64,000 nt of DNA from Psococerastis gibbosa (taxonomy: Eukaryota; Arthropoda; Insecta; Psocodea; Psocidae): contig OZ020487.1 in assembly GCA_963971405.1 (NCBI GenBank), forward strand, positions 14,791,344-14,855,343. Reading direction: 5' to 3'. A model generated the notes under the pieces. The model worked only from the letters and a program-made list of their open reading frames with translations. It was not told where the DNA came from and ran no database searches. The translations under genes and the position numbers were made by a program. Each line of letters begins with the position of its first letter. Position 1 is the first letter of the stretch. This document shows, one piece after another, positions 21,010 through 36,000 of the stretch.

Positions 21010-24000
21010 CTGCAAATAAACAAAATTGCCATGTTAAGCTAGTGAGTGCTCCCAATATTTGCCGCTAGTGGGGTAAGACAGCTGTAACGTCAAACTATGC
21101 AGTGATGGCTATCTCGCCGCGTTCATTGGGCGGACTTATCTATGGCCCGGTGCATAAAGGCAGATTCTACGCAGCATATCAGTCGAGATACATTCGAGCA
21201 AATATGTTAGGGCAGACATACCGATGTATTGCAGCAGATTTTAGGCAGGTGTGCACTTCTTAGCGGATCTGCTGGAATCTGCCTTCGTGCAACCAGACCA
21301 GGTTCCTGTATATCTTAATAGCTTAATTTTGACTGCGTTGGGCTTATGGCGAGAACAATCCGCTTTGACTAGGTTAGAACCTTTTTTCTGCTTCAATAAA
21401 TGCACTGTAGATTGGCCATCCAGTTAGCCTGGTTTAGACTCGCACACATATGATACTTGGATGGCTCACGCCAATTACAATGTCTCAATGATAAGCGTAT
21501 CTCGGTTTGTCCATTGTCGCTTGTAGCCGGTGTTTACCAGCGGCAAATATTCTTACGAAAACAATACCAATAATGGCCAAAAAACTCAATGAGGTCGGCA
21601 AGGTTCATTTGGCTACTACAAGTAGGCATAAGTCCATAAAAAGCTCTTCAAATGACAATAATAAGTAATGTGGTTTATTGTAAGCGTGCACGTTATAGCA
21701 TGAAATTAACTATAAAATAGCAGCATCTTTCTATAATTTCAATTTAATCATAAATCCCTTTATTAAACTTCACGTTTAATATCTTGACAACAATGACTGA
21801 ATCGAATTGTGGCCACAGGCAAGTATACTAGACCTACGTTATCAGTAGTGTAATGTTTAAATTAGTGACAGCTTAGATAGCAGCAAGACAGGTTATAGTA
21901 TAGTGTTATATGTGTTAAGTTACGTTTAAATTCGTGTGCTAATAATAATAATATACCCCAAATGTTGAAAAGTTTTCCTAAAGCCCACATAAACACCGAA
22001 CATGTTCATATTATATTTCCCTTTCCCATGGACAAGCAAATAATAGTCAGACAAGTCGCCACTGGTAAGCACATGAGCACCCTACCTAATGCTGCGCAGA
22101 GGTGGTTGCTCAGAGACTTGCGGCTGGGGCGCAGGCGCGCTCCCGAACAGACGACCCAGCAGTCCTTGGCTAGACCCCTCAGAGTCAGTACTGCCAACAA
22201 ACCAAAACAATCAGACACCCCAGCCGCAAACATCTACCTCCGATATGATGTCGATGTGTCGAATGTTTATTTAATGCTTCTTCGATTAGGTTGATTATTG
22301 TTCTAATATTGAATTGTATCAAGCCCAAAATATTTGCACGAAGAGAAAGATATTATAGTGTTGTTAGTGCTTGAGAATCATGCATAAAATTGGTATAAAC
22401 CCAATTCACATAGGCAGCGATGATAAAATATATGTAAGTAGTAATCATGGCCATCAGATGACAAGACAGAGTAGGATTACAAATGAAGTAATGAGAAGAG
22501 AGTCGGAGGTGGACGAAACATTGATGGAAAAGACAGCGAGAAGGAGACTGCAATGGTTTGAACACTTGAAGGCGAATAGATAACAGGTGTGCGAGAAAAT
22601 GGCTGGAGGAAGAAATACGTTAAGTACACGATCTCAGGAGAGTGGAGCTAGTACCAGAGGAAGTTTTGAATATCCAGTTGTAGATAGGGAGTGAGGAAGG
22701 CTCGCGCATCACACTCCGACATCTGGGGTTGACTATTGACGATGATGGCGTAGTAATCATGCACACTTGTATAGTCCACGCAAAATGAGAAAAGTATGGA
22801 CATGGAATGATTTGATCCTGTATAACACTGTAAAAATATTCCTTGCACCATTTTGTGTTACCTTGTTGCATTGGATGCAAGGCATAACAAAAATTGTGCA
22901 AAGAATATTTTTACAGTGTTGCACAGGATCAAAACATTCCATGTCCATACTTTTCTCATTTTGCGTGGACTATATCCCAATTACACAGAGGAAATCCACA
23001 TACAACTCCATCAAACATAGAATCTCCACCTTATCTTTAATCAAATTTCCATATGGATTCTCGCACATCCAAATCCATTACAATAGCTGTCACCGATTCA
23101 CATGAGAAAATATCTATAGATCCGTTAAAATATCCTTTAATGTAACCCGCTGGTATTGAAACGTTGATTTAATATTTCTATAAAACGGGATGACCATTGA
23201 TAAAAATTTGTATTCGAATTGTAAACGAAGAGGTCAAAATCAAAAACATAGGATACGATGAAGGTGTACAAAAAAAAATACGAAATGCAAGGGGATGTCA
23301 TCATGAAGTTTGAACAGAAAGAAACAATTTATGAACAGAGACATGAGTAGAGATGGATCATAAATCACGGAGCGGAGGCGTACTAACAAATGCCAAGATA
23401 TTCAATTTACTTTTGCACTGAATGGTATCTTACTTACTTCATTTGCCTAGAACCACTGAGCGCGGTATTGACACGTGGTTGGACGTATGTCCAGCACCCT
23501 TGGTTCTTGTGCTCCTCCTGGGTCCACACCAGCTTGGCGTTCGAGTACTTAGCGCATTCTTCCTTCACCACGTCAAACGGGAACGGGGAAATCTGTGAAA
23601 AGACAAACAATTCTTTAACACTGGGATCAAACCAAACAACTGCTACTGAAGTTGTACAACCAGTGCGCGCAGTCTTCGCACCACCGCCATCGCATGTGGC
23701 CACCACGCCAACCAAGGAGGAGATGGTGGAAAACGGCACACGGCGATGTGCGCTTCAGGAAAAGTCGTGGTAGGAAGTGGCTGATGACAAGACGCATGGT
23801 GTTTGCTGAGCTCAAAATCTGGTAGTATATCAAAATGTTAAATGGGACTATTTACCTGTTCCATCCTGTTGATGGCAATTTCACTTTCCAATCCCTTCTC
23901 CGTGCGCCTCTTCTTCAGATCATAATACACTTTGCCACTGCAGAAGATGAGTTTCTTCACTCCACTTGGGTTCTTGGAGGCGGGGCCTTCATCACGGATT

Positions 24001-27000
24001 ACCCTCTGGAACTCCGTACCTAAAAAAATGAATATTCATCGGTAAATTAAAATTAAGCCAAAACCTGCGCTTGGCTACCACTTGTGAACCAGTATTAAAG
24101 ATTGTAATAAAGTAGGCTAAGTATCGAAAGAATTACCTTCAACCATATCGTCAAAAGAGCTCTTAGCTTCGGGGTGACGAAGTAGAGATTTAGGAGTCAT
24201 AAGGATCAGAGGCTTGCGGAAGGGCAGAGCAATCTGTCGCCTGAGGATATGGAACAAATTGGCGGGTGTTGTGCAGTTGGCAACCTGTAACAATATAACC
24301 ATGTGAAAACAGGAACAGAATTAATGGTTGGGACCCATGTCCCATGACCCATATATTGTTATTGGCACCTTGCCTCCACGTGCAAAATGGCTCCTCAACG
24401 GCAAGGGACCCAAAGAAGAAAAATTTATTATCTAAATTTATGTAACTGAATTTATTTTGGGAATTACACTATTATTATTATTATTAGTTGATTTAATAAA
24501 ATGAGTTTAATTAAACCAAATCAAATGAGGCCAATCATAATATTCACAGATTCACAATGAGCAACGAGTGAGAAACAAAAAAATTAATCAAAAGTAGTTT
24601 TCTATCTAGGAAAGATGGAACATTCCAGCGCGCCATAAATATTTTACGAATCCTGGGGCCACCTGGTACGTTGTTACAATGACAGGTCATAGTCATTAGG
24701 AGGCATGGCGAGTAGCCCCAGAAATTCAAGTATATATTTTTGGTGGGTAGCGAATGTCCCATCTCTCCTATATATAACTCTAGTAGTAATCGCCTATAGT
24801 TATTTTGCATGAGAATCATCATCAATAATCAGCTCCAGTTGTCCGGGTGTGATATGTGAGCTTCCTCCATCTTTCCACTTCTTACTTCTTGCTACCGGCT
24901 TCCAGCTTCAGGTGATGCCGATGGCCAGGTCTTTCCACTTCTGATTATTCAACACTGCCTCTTGCAGTCCCACTCTCCTGAGATCGTCTTCAATCAGGTT
25001 TCTGTATATCTTCCTGGGTCTTTCTCTTCTTCGTGTTCCCTCTATTTCTTCCTCCAGCCACCTTTTCACGCACCTGCTGTTATCCACCAATTGGCCCTAC
25101 TCCCAATTTTTATGAAATGCTAGCTTGAAATAGCATAGCTATGTACTGTTTTTGGTGAACTTACAATCCAGTTGATGTCGTGGAGCTGGCGTGTGGCGAA
25201 CTCTTCACTGAGCGGTGGGAAGTAGTCGGGGTCATCAGCACACATCTGCAGGAACCGTTCCAGGCGCGCGCTTGAGTGCTCAGGTCCCTGGCAACATTCA
25301 AAATTAACAATACAATAGCTTAGTGTATTATTATTATAATATCGCCAGGTGTCCCATAAGGGACTTGCTTATAGTGTAACTGTCATGATATAATTGTTTC
25401 AAATAAAAAAATTCAATTACGTATAGATTTATTTTATTAAATAAATAGGCGCCTTGCCCTTCTGGGCTCCGCTTTCGCGCTCATGTTGTTGTCAACCCCA
25501 GGTCCTCATCGGAGTATTCTGAGTACTTCCACGCAATGGCGAGAGGCATAACCAGTTCGTAATTTCCAAGCAGCTGTTGCAATGTGTACACATTGAATAG
25601 TACATATAAATATTCGAGTGTAACCAATATGTTGATTATATAACTCCAACATCATAAATAATAATCATAAACATAAAAATAAATCATAAACTATGCAAAA
25701 TGCAAATTGGAAATATTCTTAGCCAAACTCATGCCTATAGACTATATTTTTAAAATTTTCATCACACACAGTCTATTCCAAAGCATGTGCAATCACTCGG
25801 AAAGGTTTATCTTTACGGTTTTCAGCACATGGCCAAAGCGCTTGGAAAATGAATTTCTTTTCGACTCCCCCTGTTACTAATGACAACGAGTAAATATAGT
25901 ATTGTACAATATTATGCATGAAAGGCAGAAAGTGCACCCACCATGCCTTCAAGTCCATGTGGCTGCAACATGACCAAACCTGACTGCCTGACCCATTTGG
26001 CCTGTCCGCTGGAGATAAACTGATCAATGATACACTGCGCCGTGTTGTTGAAGTCACCAAACTGAGCCTCCCATAGCACCAATGCGTTCGGGTTTGTCAT
26101 GGAGTATCCCAGTTCGAAACCTATAAAAAGAACAAGTACCACAATATGAGTATAGCGAACAAGGTTTACGAATTATGGATCATTGAAATACTGCATGTCA
26201 AAGCAGAAATGGACTGATACACAAGAAAACTATCTTCACAATAAGTATTTAAGAAGTGTGAATTTTCAAAGGAAACCTACACTACTAGGACATCAGCACG
26301 GCAAGTCCCATGTGCCTCAGTTTAAGTCAACACAACTATGGCACAGAAAATTAGTTCACAATCACGACTAGAGGGTCGCACATGAATTAAGCGAATAAGT
26401 AAGAATGTGCATAGCATAGATATACTCACCCAAGACGGCATATTCGGAGAGAGACGAGTTGCAAACGGTATAGGGAGCCTGGTCAGGGTACAGATTGCAT
26501 AGAGGTCGGTACAGGGCCTTGTCGACGTGCTGATGGTGGAGGACGTGATGCCTGTGGGAGAAGGTGCCTCGCTCCACGTCCTGTCCAGACAGCCGTACGT
26601 GGATCCCCTCTTTCAGCAGTGAGCCGAACGCCATCGCCTCGCCCAGGGCCCAGTCTACGGTCTTCGATTCCACCATTTCCATGCGAGCCTTCAGGATTCT
26701 CTCCAAACCTAAGAAAATCGGTAATTACGGGGAAAAACTAACGAAATGCTGCCGAGAGAAAATATGAGTCTTTCGTCTCGCTATAATCCTTGTGGTTTTT
26801 TTTTTTAGTTCTATGTCGCCATTGACCTCATTTACATCATTTCACGGAGAAAATGCTCGATTGAGGATGTTCTGGGTTGATGAGATGTAGATCCATCATG
26901 GACCCTACCTGTTTTTGGCAATGTATTGAGAGATGAGGCCTGAGATATGAAACATTGAAAACCCCTTAGGCTTAACACCTGATTCTACGTACTATTATTC

Positions 27001-30000
27001 AGGTGCTTCTTCTCAATTTTCTATCGTTTTAAAAAAGGTTAATCGCATGAAAATAGTTATAATAGGTTAATACCCGTGTTGAGCTACGACACGTCTCCAA
27101 GCGCATGGCGTGTAGAGACCCGCACAAGTACACTACCACCGTGCCATCGAAGTAGTTATATATACAGTATATAGCACTATATCCACGTATTCCGTAAAAT
27201 ACAGTATATTGCTCACCTTTGTGGATAACAAACTCAGCGGCATTGGGAGGGGGACTGGAGAAACGGCGACCAATATGAAACAGCGTGTCCTCTTTGATGC
27301 CGGTAGGGCTGACCTTCAGAGGGTCCTTGCCTTCGAAGAAACCGGACCACGGGGAGTCCAACCAGTCCTTATACTTGATGTGTGTTTCCTTTCTTGAATT
27401 TACAAGCGCTTCCTCACAGATTTTGTCGTATTTGTCTTTCACATCCTGTAGCATCATCAAATTATTAATACTAGATTATATCTTTTGTATACAGAGAGAT
27501 TCATTTCTACAGACTCTTTCACATGGAGATTTTAATAGATAGAGGGTTTATGACACGAATATAAGCCGAGCCATCAGGCAACAGAGATCTGAGTTTACTC
27601 TTTGATTCCTCCTGAGTTTTACAAATAGTTCATACCTCTTGTTTTGCTTTGAGAGCAAATCGTCCCCGTTTTTGTGGGGATACTGGAACTTGGGGGTGCC
27701 GTCCTCCTCCATAACAAGAATTCTGAATTCTGTTGTGGACTAGGACGACACCTCCATGGTCCAATTCATAGCGGTGCCTTCAGTATTCATCACAAAAACG
27801 CTTCAAGGGACTGGGCCTTAGTACATCAAGCCGATTCCCTATGATCTTATCGAATAGTTTCTCTTGAAATTGCAGTGGACACATTCAAGTGGTCATCTTA
27901 CCTTGACTTCCTCCTGTGTGACAATACCCTCCTCAATTAACTTCTTGGCATACTTGTCGACACTGGGTGGTGTGGCCTTGATCTTGCGGTACATGAGCGG
28001 CTGCGTAAACATGGGCTCGTCGATCTCGTTGTGCCCGTTACGGCGGTAGCATACGATGTCGATAACCACATCCTTGTGGAACGTGGAGCGCCACTCGGCC
28101 GCCACATTGCACACGTGCATCACACTCTCCGGATCGTCAGAGTTCACGTGGAAGATTGGGGCGTTCACGACACGTGCCACGTCTGTAGTAAACAAATCAA
28201 ATTTCGCAATTTTAAGGCAGTTCCATTGAGGAAGGTGAAGCATTAAATCTGCTGGCTAGCTTGTGATTGATCCTAAGGGTCACCATTGCTCGAACGCGTA
28301 CAGTCTTAGTGGCGACTTAAGGGGTCTCTTCGTAAACCTATCACACCAGGGTATCAGCTCATCCGCAGTTCGGAAAGGAGCAGGAGCGTCTAATTGGCTG
28401 CCACGTTACACACATGCACAATACTCTCCGCAAGGTTAAGTCACGCCTTCAAAAATAACAATATAAGATCTGCGCTATACGCCATCTGTGGAGCACAGTC
28501 CTACTGCCAAGTTGCACACACACATCACACTCTCCAGGTTCACGTGGAGTCCATAAAACGTTCAAACGTAAAGGGCAAATTAGAGTCTAGTATGTGTCCC
28601 GCCTACCCAGTCCCAAAGCATTGGCAATCCATCTGAAATCATTTCCCTAAAAATGAGTTACAAGTAATATGTTTTACCAGTGCAATAAGCGGAAGATCTG
28701 GAGTAGCGAGGGTCGGTAGTGAAGCCAATCTGATTGTTGACGATAATGTGAACGGTCCCGTGCGTGGTGTAGTCGGGCAAGTCCGACAAGTGGAACGTTT
28801 CGTATACGACACCCTGCCCGGCGAACGCGGCGTCTCCGTGAATCAGCATCGACATGACCTAAACCAAAATAAAACTCAATAAAATGGTTAAGTGGTTACC
28901 ACAGTTAACGGCAGTGGAAACACGGTGATTTGTGTTGGAAATATTGACTCGCAGAAACCTGCGAAGCAAAGTAGGACTTCGTTAAGCTAACTGAGAAGTT
29001 TAACCGTAAAAGGGTCACACCCGCAAGATCCTAGCTCATAGTTAAGAAAAAAAGATCTTAAGGAACAAGTAGTAGTTGCAGTAATACTTAGCACGGGGCA
29101 CAATAGGCCACAAGGTTTTAGTGCATACGCAAAAACGGACCCCAAAATAATAATTATAAAATCCAAGATCAGTGCTCTACCACCGCACCATAAATCATAA
29201 TTGGGTCCAGTACAGAAGAGACGGGACATTCGCTTCCCACTAAAAAGATATTTTTTATATTTTAGGTATCACCTGCCACATCCCCCATGACCAATCTTTG
29301 AAAACACGTGGTAGGTGGTACCTGGACTTTGCTCCATCACAAAGACTTTCAGGCTCACCTTTTTGCCCTCTCCATCTCCGCGGTAAAACTGCTCCGCACG
29401 GGTCTTGCCCTGCACAATGGGGTCGACAGCTTCGAGATGGCTCGGGTTGGCGCATACCGCCAGCCTGATGTTCTTATTGGTGACTCGGTTCAGCCGCTCA
29501 ATGTACGTGCCCAGATGGTATTTCACGTCGCCGGACCCCTATACATATCATTCAACAACCATTAATACTGAAGCCCTCGGTTATAAGAGACATGGACAGA
29601 CTACAAGTTTTTTAGTAACCGACGTTCTTTACTAAAGGATAAAAGGAAGTTCTTCCCCGCCACTTAAAATCAATAGTCTCTACGTACATGTATGTTCGCA
29701 AATTAGGGATTTTTTCTCCCGCGTGAGTAAAGACATAGATGAGCGATTTTATCCCCATTTTGGGTAAATTTCTCAAATCCTAAAAAGTGCTTTTAGTAAT
29801 CGGGATTACAAGTTTTTCTTCAGAAATTTCAAATCACTAGTTCCATTTTTTATGGCTTTTTATGGGCTTAGGCCTAAATGTAGTAGCCCAACGACAACGA
29901 CCTCATTGACTTTTTGGAATTGTTTCCGTATTCATTTTGGACGCAGGGACGTCCATGATGTCAACCTGCACCGGCCTCATGTGACAATGGACAACTTACA

Positions 30001-33000
30001 ACAAGCTAACCATTGACAAAATCGAACCCGGGTAAGCATGACAACTAAGTTCGGGTTAGAGTCTAGTTCCTCGTTAAGGGTACTTACATCATCGGCCGCT
30101 TCTAGAGCAGCAAACTGTGTGAAGATCTGTTCTAGGGGTTTGCGACATACATTGGCAAGCACATTCAAACGTCCACGATGTGGCATACCTGTAAACAGCA
30201 AAAAAAAATTATCAGTCCCCCTACGACATAGCTGAAATATTTTATGGAGCTAACAGGGCCTTAATGGAGGGCAGAAGACAAGGAAGGCCACGCCACCGAT
30301 GGGGAGACAAGGTGGAAAGTGATCTGCGAAAGATAGCGGCTTGGCAGAGGGAGATGTCATGAAAGAAGTGGTGTGAGAAGCTAAAGCTCACCCCGATCTG
30401 TAGCGCCGAGGAAGAAGAAATGAAGTTAGAATAACACTATATTACCACATTAATTCTAGGTTTAATTAATTGTGAAACCTTGAACGACATACTGTGTGTA
30501 TGCTTGTGCTGGCTCATTGAACCCTGCAATGACCTCATTGATTGATGTCAACCCACATCGGCTACAAGCTACAATACACTAGCAAAGACAAGCTTACAAT
30601 TGGCACATTGAAACAGACGTGAGCCCACATAATCAAGTTCATGAACTATGTATGATAATGATATGATGCATTATATTAGGCGGGTATTCCACATACGTAC
30701 ATCGTCAATGAAAATTATGAAATTGAAGGGAATTTCAATTTTACTCCATACCATTGTTAAAATTGATCAATGATCAATTGATCATAGAGTAAAATCACAA
30801 GCAAACAAACTAAAATTAAAAAATGGCGTCATGGGATATGTCAAGTACAATTATTTTAATTGAATTTTTAAAAAACCGTTTTCATCCATTAAACAGATTG
30901 GTGAAGGTCGATCTTACTTCGGATCTCCTACTATTATTAGGTTTTATTAAAAATAATAAGTGTACGAAGAAAACAAATACAAACAAAATTTCAAAAAACA
31001 AATGCAAACAAATTACAAAAATTTGGCGCATACGTTTCAATAGAAAATTGTCAATTTTTGAAAAAACATGTGGAATGGCCGCCATCAATGAAAAATTGAA
31101 ATATCCTTCAATTTCATAATTTTCATTGACGATGTACGTATGTGGAATACCCGCCTAAGACTCCTGACTTACCCATAACAATAGACTCGACACCTAGTTC
31201 AGTAGACCTGTCGATGACCTGCTTCATGGCAGGAATCAAAATTTCGCAGCCTTCCAGACCAAAACGTTTCTCACTGGACCACTTTCGAGCCAAGAAAGCC
31301 TCCAGACTGCAATAAAATAAATTATCAATATGTCGCTTCCAATGAACAGGACAAAATCTATTGTGTACTATTACAGCTGTTTATATCGACTTCGATGGCA
31401 TGGTGGTAGCTTGTTAGTAAGGCGCCCATTCCACCGACCAGCTAGGGCTATTTACAAAAACGGTGACGTGGTAGCAGACATTCAAGACTTAGGTGGTATT
31501 CCACAGACCTCGCATTGCAGAATGCAAATGACATTGACGGAAATTAGAATTTTCTTTTTATAGAAATCTATTAAAATGTTTGTACTTAACATATCCCATG
31601 ACGCCATTTTTTAATTTTAGTTTGTTTGTGATTTTACTGTATGATCATTGATCAATTTTAACTATGACATAGAGGAAAATAAACATTTCCGTCAATTCGG
31701 CAATGCGAGGTCGGTGGAAACCCCGCCTAAGTCTTGAATGTCTGCTACCACGTCACTGTTTTTGTAAATAGCCCTAGCCGGTCGGTGGAATGGGCGCCTA
31801 ATTGTGAGAATCTCGGAGGTGATCGGTGATGTGTAACTCAACACGGGTACTAACCTACAGAGTCGACAGAAGAGGTCAATCGGATACATTCATTAAATTG
31901 TTTGTATGCGATTAACCTTCTCATAATAAATAAATAAATAAATAAATAAATACACACACATATATATATATAGGTTTTTAAAGAGCATTTTGGTCAACAT
32001 ATCAACATAAGGGCACTGGATCGTGAAACTAATTAATTAGCTCTCACCACATGTTTAAAAAATAATAATGAAAAGATTAGTCTTAACCTAATAAGACTTA
32101 CCCGGTGGCGCGAGTAAGACGGGCGAGGATCAACTTCTTCTGTTCTACATTGATGTCCATAACTCCTGGTACTTCCAATCGCTGCCTAATCCAGTTGCAC
32201 TGTTCAAGCGAATTAATAAACATGAATTCACAGCCAATGTGTCTGAAAAAGGAACAAAAAGTCCATTTACCAAGACAAAAATTAGGCTCCCCGGACTTCA
32301 TCAATATTTAAAATAAAGCCTTAAAGCCCTTGTTACGGTCATATACCGTAGCATACAGAGGCAGGATTGGAAATCGGAGTGAACCTAGGAACGACCCTGG
32401 GGAGTAGCTAGGGTGGGCCACCAGCCACCCAGGGTCTATATCTGTATGTTTAATATGTTTAGCTTATAAGGTAGTATAGTTTTATAAATGGTGTTTTTGT
32501 GTATTCTGTTTTACTGTTTGTACCTTGTCTTTAATTTGTGTTTATTATATCGTGAGTTCTCGAATAGGAAACACGGGTATTTTCCTTGCTAGCGGTAGTC
32601 TCCCCATCAAGCCAGGCTGCCACAGCCTCTCCAACAGCCCAGTATAACGATGACTAGTTGTGGAGCCCTTATGACTAGAAGACTACCGTGGACTATTGTA
32701 ACTATTATAAGACTATGCTGTTTTGAGTCAAACAAATCACGGTAAGTTGACTGAGGCATACTGTGCAAGTTTTATGCGATCAACAGCCATCTTCCTCTAA
32801 ATGAAATGCACAACGCTACCGTCTATACAGTAAAGCAGGAACAAGGTGCTACGTACGTACCTGCAATAAGCGTTTTCCAAGCGTTTCAAAATTTCACGGA
32901 GCGTCAACGACTTCTCCTTGCCTCCGCCAATGAACGTCGTCGACGGAAGCTTGAACACACGGTCCATGTCTTCCTCCTCTGTAAATACAAACAGACGTGT

Positions 33001-36000
33001 CACCAGACAGTCTACCGCCCACCAACACGACCCAACCCACAAGCAAAAAGTTACAGACAAAGCGTGCGCAAGCTCATACCATTAGTACACGAAATAATTA
33101 CTCAGAGATCCGCAAACGGCCCCAATGAGTGGTTCAACTGAAACTTTTACTACCTTCACTAGGCATAGGTTATAATATTCATCGGCGATCATTTCAAAAT
33201 AATTTCTTACTTAATTTTACTTAGTAAAGGTCCCATTGCATTTTTAAATGGACAACTTTTGTGTAGGAATCCTCGCTCTGATTGGTGGGGCGCAATTGCT
33301 ACTGCTGCCATACTAATATAATGGGAATAAGTGCACTTCATCACATTTTATTTTATTTCACTAAGACACAGACTTATAAATCTTTTTTTTAAATTATAAC
33401 AAGTTAGATTCTGCAAGGAAAGCACGACAATAGCTACCAACTAAATTATCATATTATTTGAGTGTTGATTAAATATAATTACAAAGACTAGTGTTGTTTG
33501 GTAAGCTTGGGTCTACTATACGATAGATGAGAAATTAGCTTCCAACAAAAATATTGTTTGAATTTATATTTGATAATCTACACCCAAATGATAGGCTATT
33601 GTCGCATTTTCCTTGCAGAATCTAATTTCTTATAATTCAAAGAAACAAGGAATTAAAAAGCTTGCATTACTTTGTGAAATAAAATAAAAAGTGATGAAGT
33701 GCACATCTTCCCATAAGATAAATATGGCAGCCACTAGCATTTGCTCCCCATCAATCAGAGCGAAGCCGCCATGGTGGATTCCTACAAGAACGTTGTCCAT
33801 TTAGCCAGTAAGTAACATATTGCTTAACATTAAACAATCTCAGTCATATTATTTTTTTCCGATTTAGCAGGTTATTTGAAACAAATTTCAATACACTACC
33901 TACTGTAGCAGTAATGTAGTGTACTAGACATGCAGAGCTGACTCGATCGAATTGTAACTTCAGCAAAGAGTTCTTTTATTACTGTATTTGACAGGGTCAT
34001 TGAATTAGTGTCCCCAAAATGCTAAGACCCGGTACACACGGACGATTCAAAAGCCGTTGACTCGCTGAGAAATTTGTCATTTAGTAAATGGGTAGTTGCA
34101 AAACCAGAGTCAACTTCAGAAGATTTCTGATACTGGCGTGAAGCAGACCGCATGCAGGTGCATAGTATTCCCCTAGACACGTCTAGAACACGCTTAAACG
34201 TCAAAAACCATCAGAAGTGCGTTCAGAAATCGACCTTTTTTGTTTGCACTAACCAATCACCAACCCATTTATCCCCATGACAAATCTCTCAGTGAGTCAC
34301 CAGTGGGAAACGTCTATATGTACTGATCTTAACGCCCAGATTAATGGTTTTTTATTTCTATTACGTACTTCCCTGTTAATTTGTCTAGCTAGATAACAAA
34401 ACTGTCAGTTCCCTTAACAACCATAGCTCACAATGAAATAGACTGCGTTTCGTTGGTAATTAAACCAGCTATCATTAGATTATGACGACAAAAAAAAATC
34501 AATAACTGATTTCGCTGTATATGCCATTTCAAGTCTCACTGATTTTACAGAGAACTGTTTGTTTTGTCAATAACCATGCAATTTTCGACACTCCTCCACC
34601 AGTACATTTCACTATACTATACGAAAGACAATAGACAGAGAGACAGTACCGTAACTTGAAAATATCTACTGTTGTTATAATCGAAAGAAGGCACAATTTT
34701 ATGAAGTAGGAGAATAGACGTAATTTGAGGAGTAATTAAGGCCGTTGCAAGGAATTTTGAAGGGTGAGGAGCGGTTCAGTCCCGGGGTCCCCCGGGGAAA
34801 TTTCTTGAAATATTGGGGCTTTACGCTTTTGATAGCAGCAAGGTTTTATTTTACCAACGAAGATTCATATGACTCCAGACATGGGGGCCTCCCCGGGGAA
34901 ATGTTTGAATAAATAGGCCTGAAATATTGGGGTTACACATTTTTATCATTAGATTTTACCGACAAATGCTCAATAACTTCAAATAGGAGGGTTTACACAT
35001 TTTTACACTCCTAGACTTCTTGAAAAGACTACAACCAGAAAGTCCGGGTGTCACGCCCTGCGAGAATTAAAAAATAAAGGTATGAGTACAAAATTGTGGG
35101 GGTTTACTCATAATTTTGGTAAAAAGATATTTTTCTCAAGAGGGGGGTTAAAACCGGCTGATCCCCCTGATCAAGGCCGTGCCCAGGTTTTGATTTCGGG
35201 GGGAGGGGGGGGGGGTCCGGACCCCATGGACTACCCCCCTGGGCACGGCCATGCCCCTCATCCTGGGTAAGGCCTTGGTCAAATGCATAAAAAATTAAAA
35301 AATTACAAATAAGGCCGGTAAGGACAAAATAACAATTTAATATAAAAAAATGAAATAATTGCAGAGTTAGATTAGCAACGTTTGCATTATACTTGTATCG
35401 TATATTATTTCATGTGTAACCAGCCTTAAGCGTTTTCACTAGCCCTGTTAAGTATCGATTGAAATCTCAAAATAAATGTTGAATAGTTAGTCTAAGAACG
35501 AATGGGAACCATAAACAAAATATTAAGGAAAATTTTGTCTCAAACTTAAAGAGGATCTCTTGTGGGCTGAGTATGCTTAAAAAAATTATATTCATATCAT
35601 ATTTATATTTTCATGATAAAAAAAAATGCTTAACCATTACGCCTACATGTTAATATATGCTGATCCTGTGACTGCTACCCCTGGCTGCAGGCGTAGGTAC
35701 CAAGTTAATTTATTCCCAGGGTTAAAATGTAAACAAAACCATTTTAAAATAGCACTTAGCATCTTTCGTTTACATTTGTGACCCTGGGAACAAATCAATT
35801 TAGTAGAGCTCGTGTTATGCCTGCAGGGCAGCTACTTAATTCACAATTGAACTATTTTTATACTCCCACGGGTCCGCTGCCAATCCTGGCAATTATTACA
35901 GATTAAAAATAGCGTAAAATCAAAGTATAAATACCGCCACACCGAAGAAATAGCCTCCCAAAACCATACATGTTGATAATACCTACTCTCCATCATTGAA

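Noticed and set aside
22360-22600. Host gene similar to 'craniofacial development protein 2'
   Set aside because: That name is often attached to LINE polymerase fragments; the RRRLQWF tail and repeated 3' ends show an RTE-like element.
27640-27895. Further alternative OGDH exon between exons 10 and 11
   Set aside because: A minus-strand frame gives [18 protein letters not shown], but there is no match to OGDH, several stops nearby and no good splice sites.
34022-34204. Minus-strand 60-codon frame as a small gene
   Set aside because: Lies inside an OGDH intron, has no domain, Kozak or splice support, and looks like repeat-derived sequence.
35082-35270. Gly/Pro-rich short frame
   Set aside because: Produced by the G-rich inverted repeat at 35173-35252.
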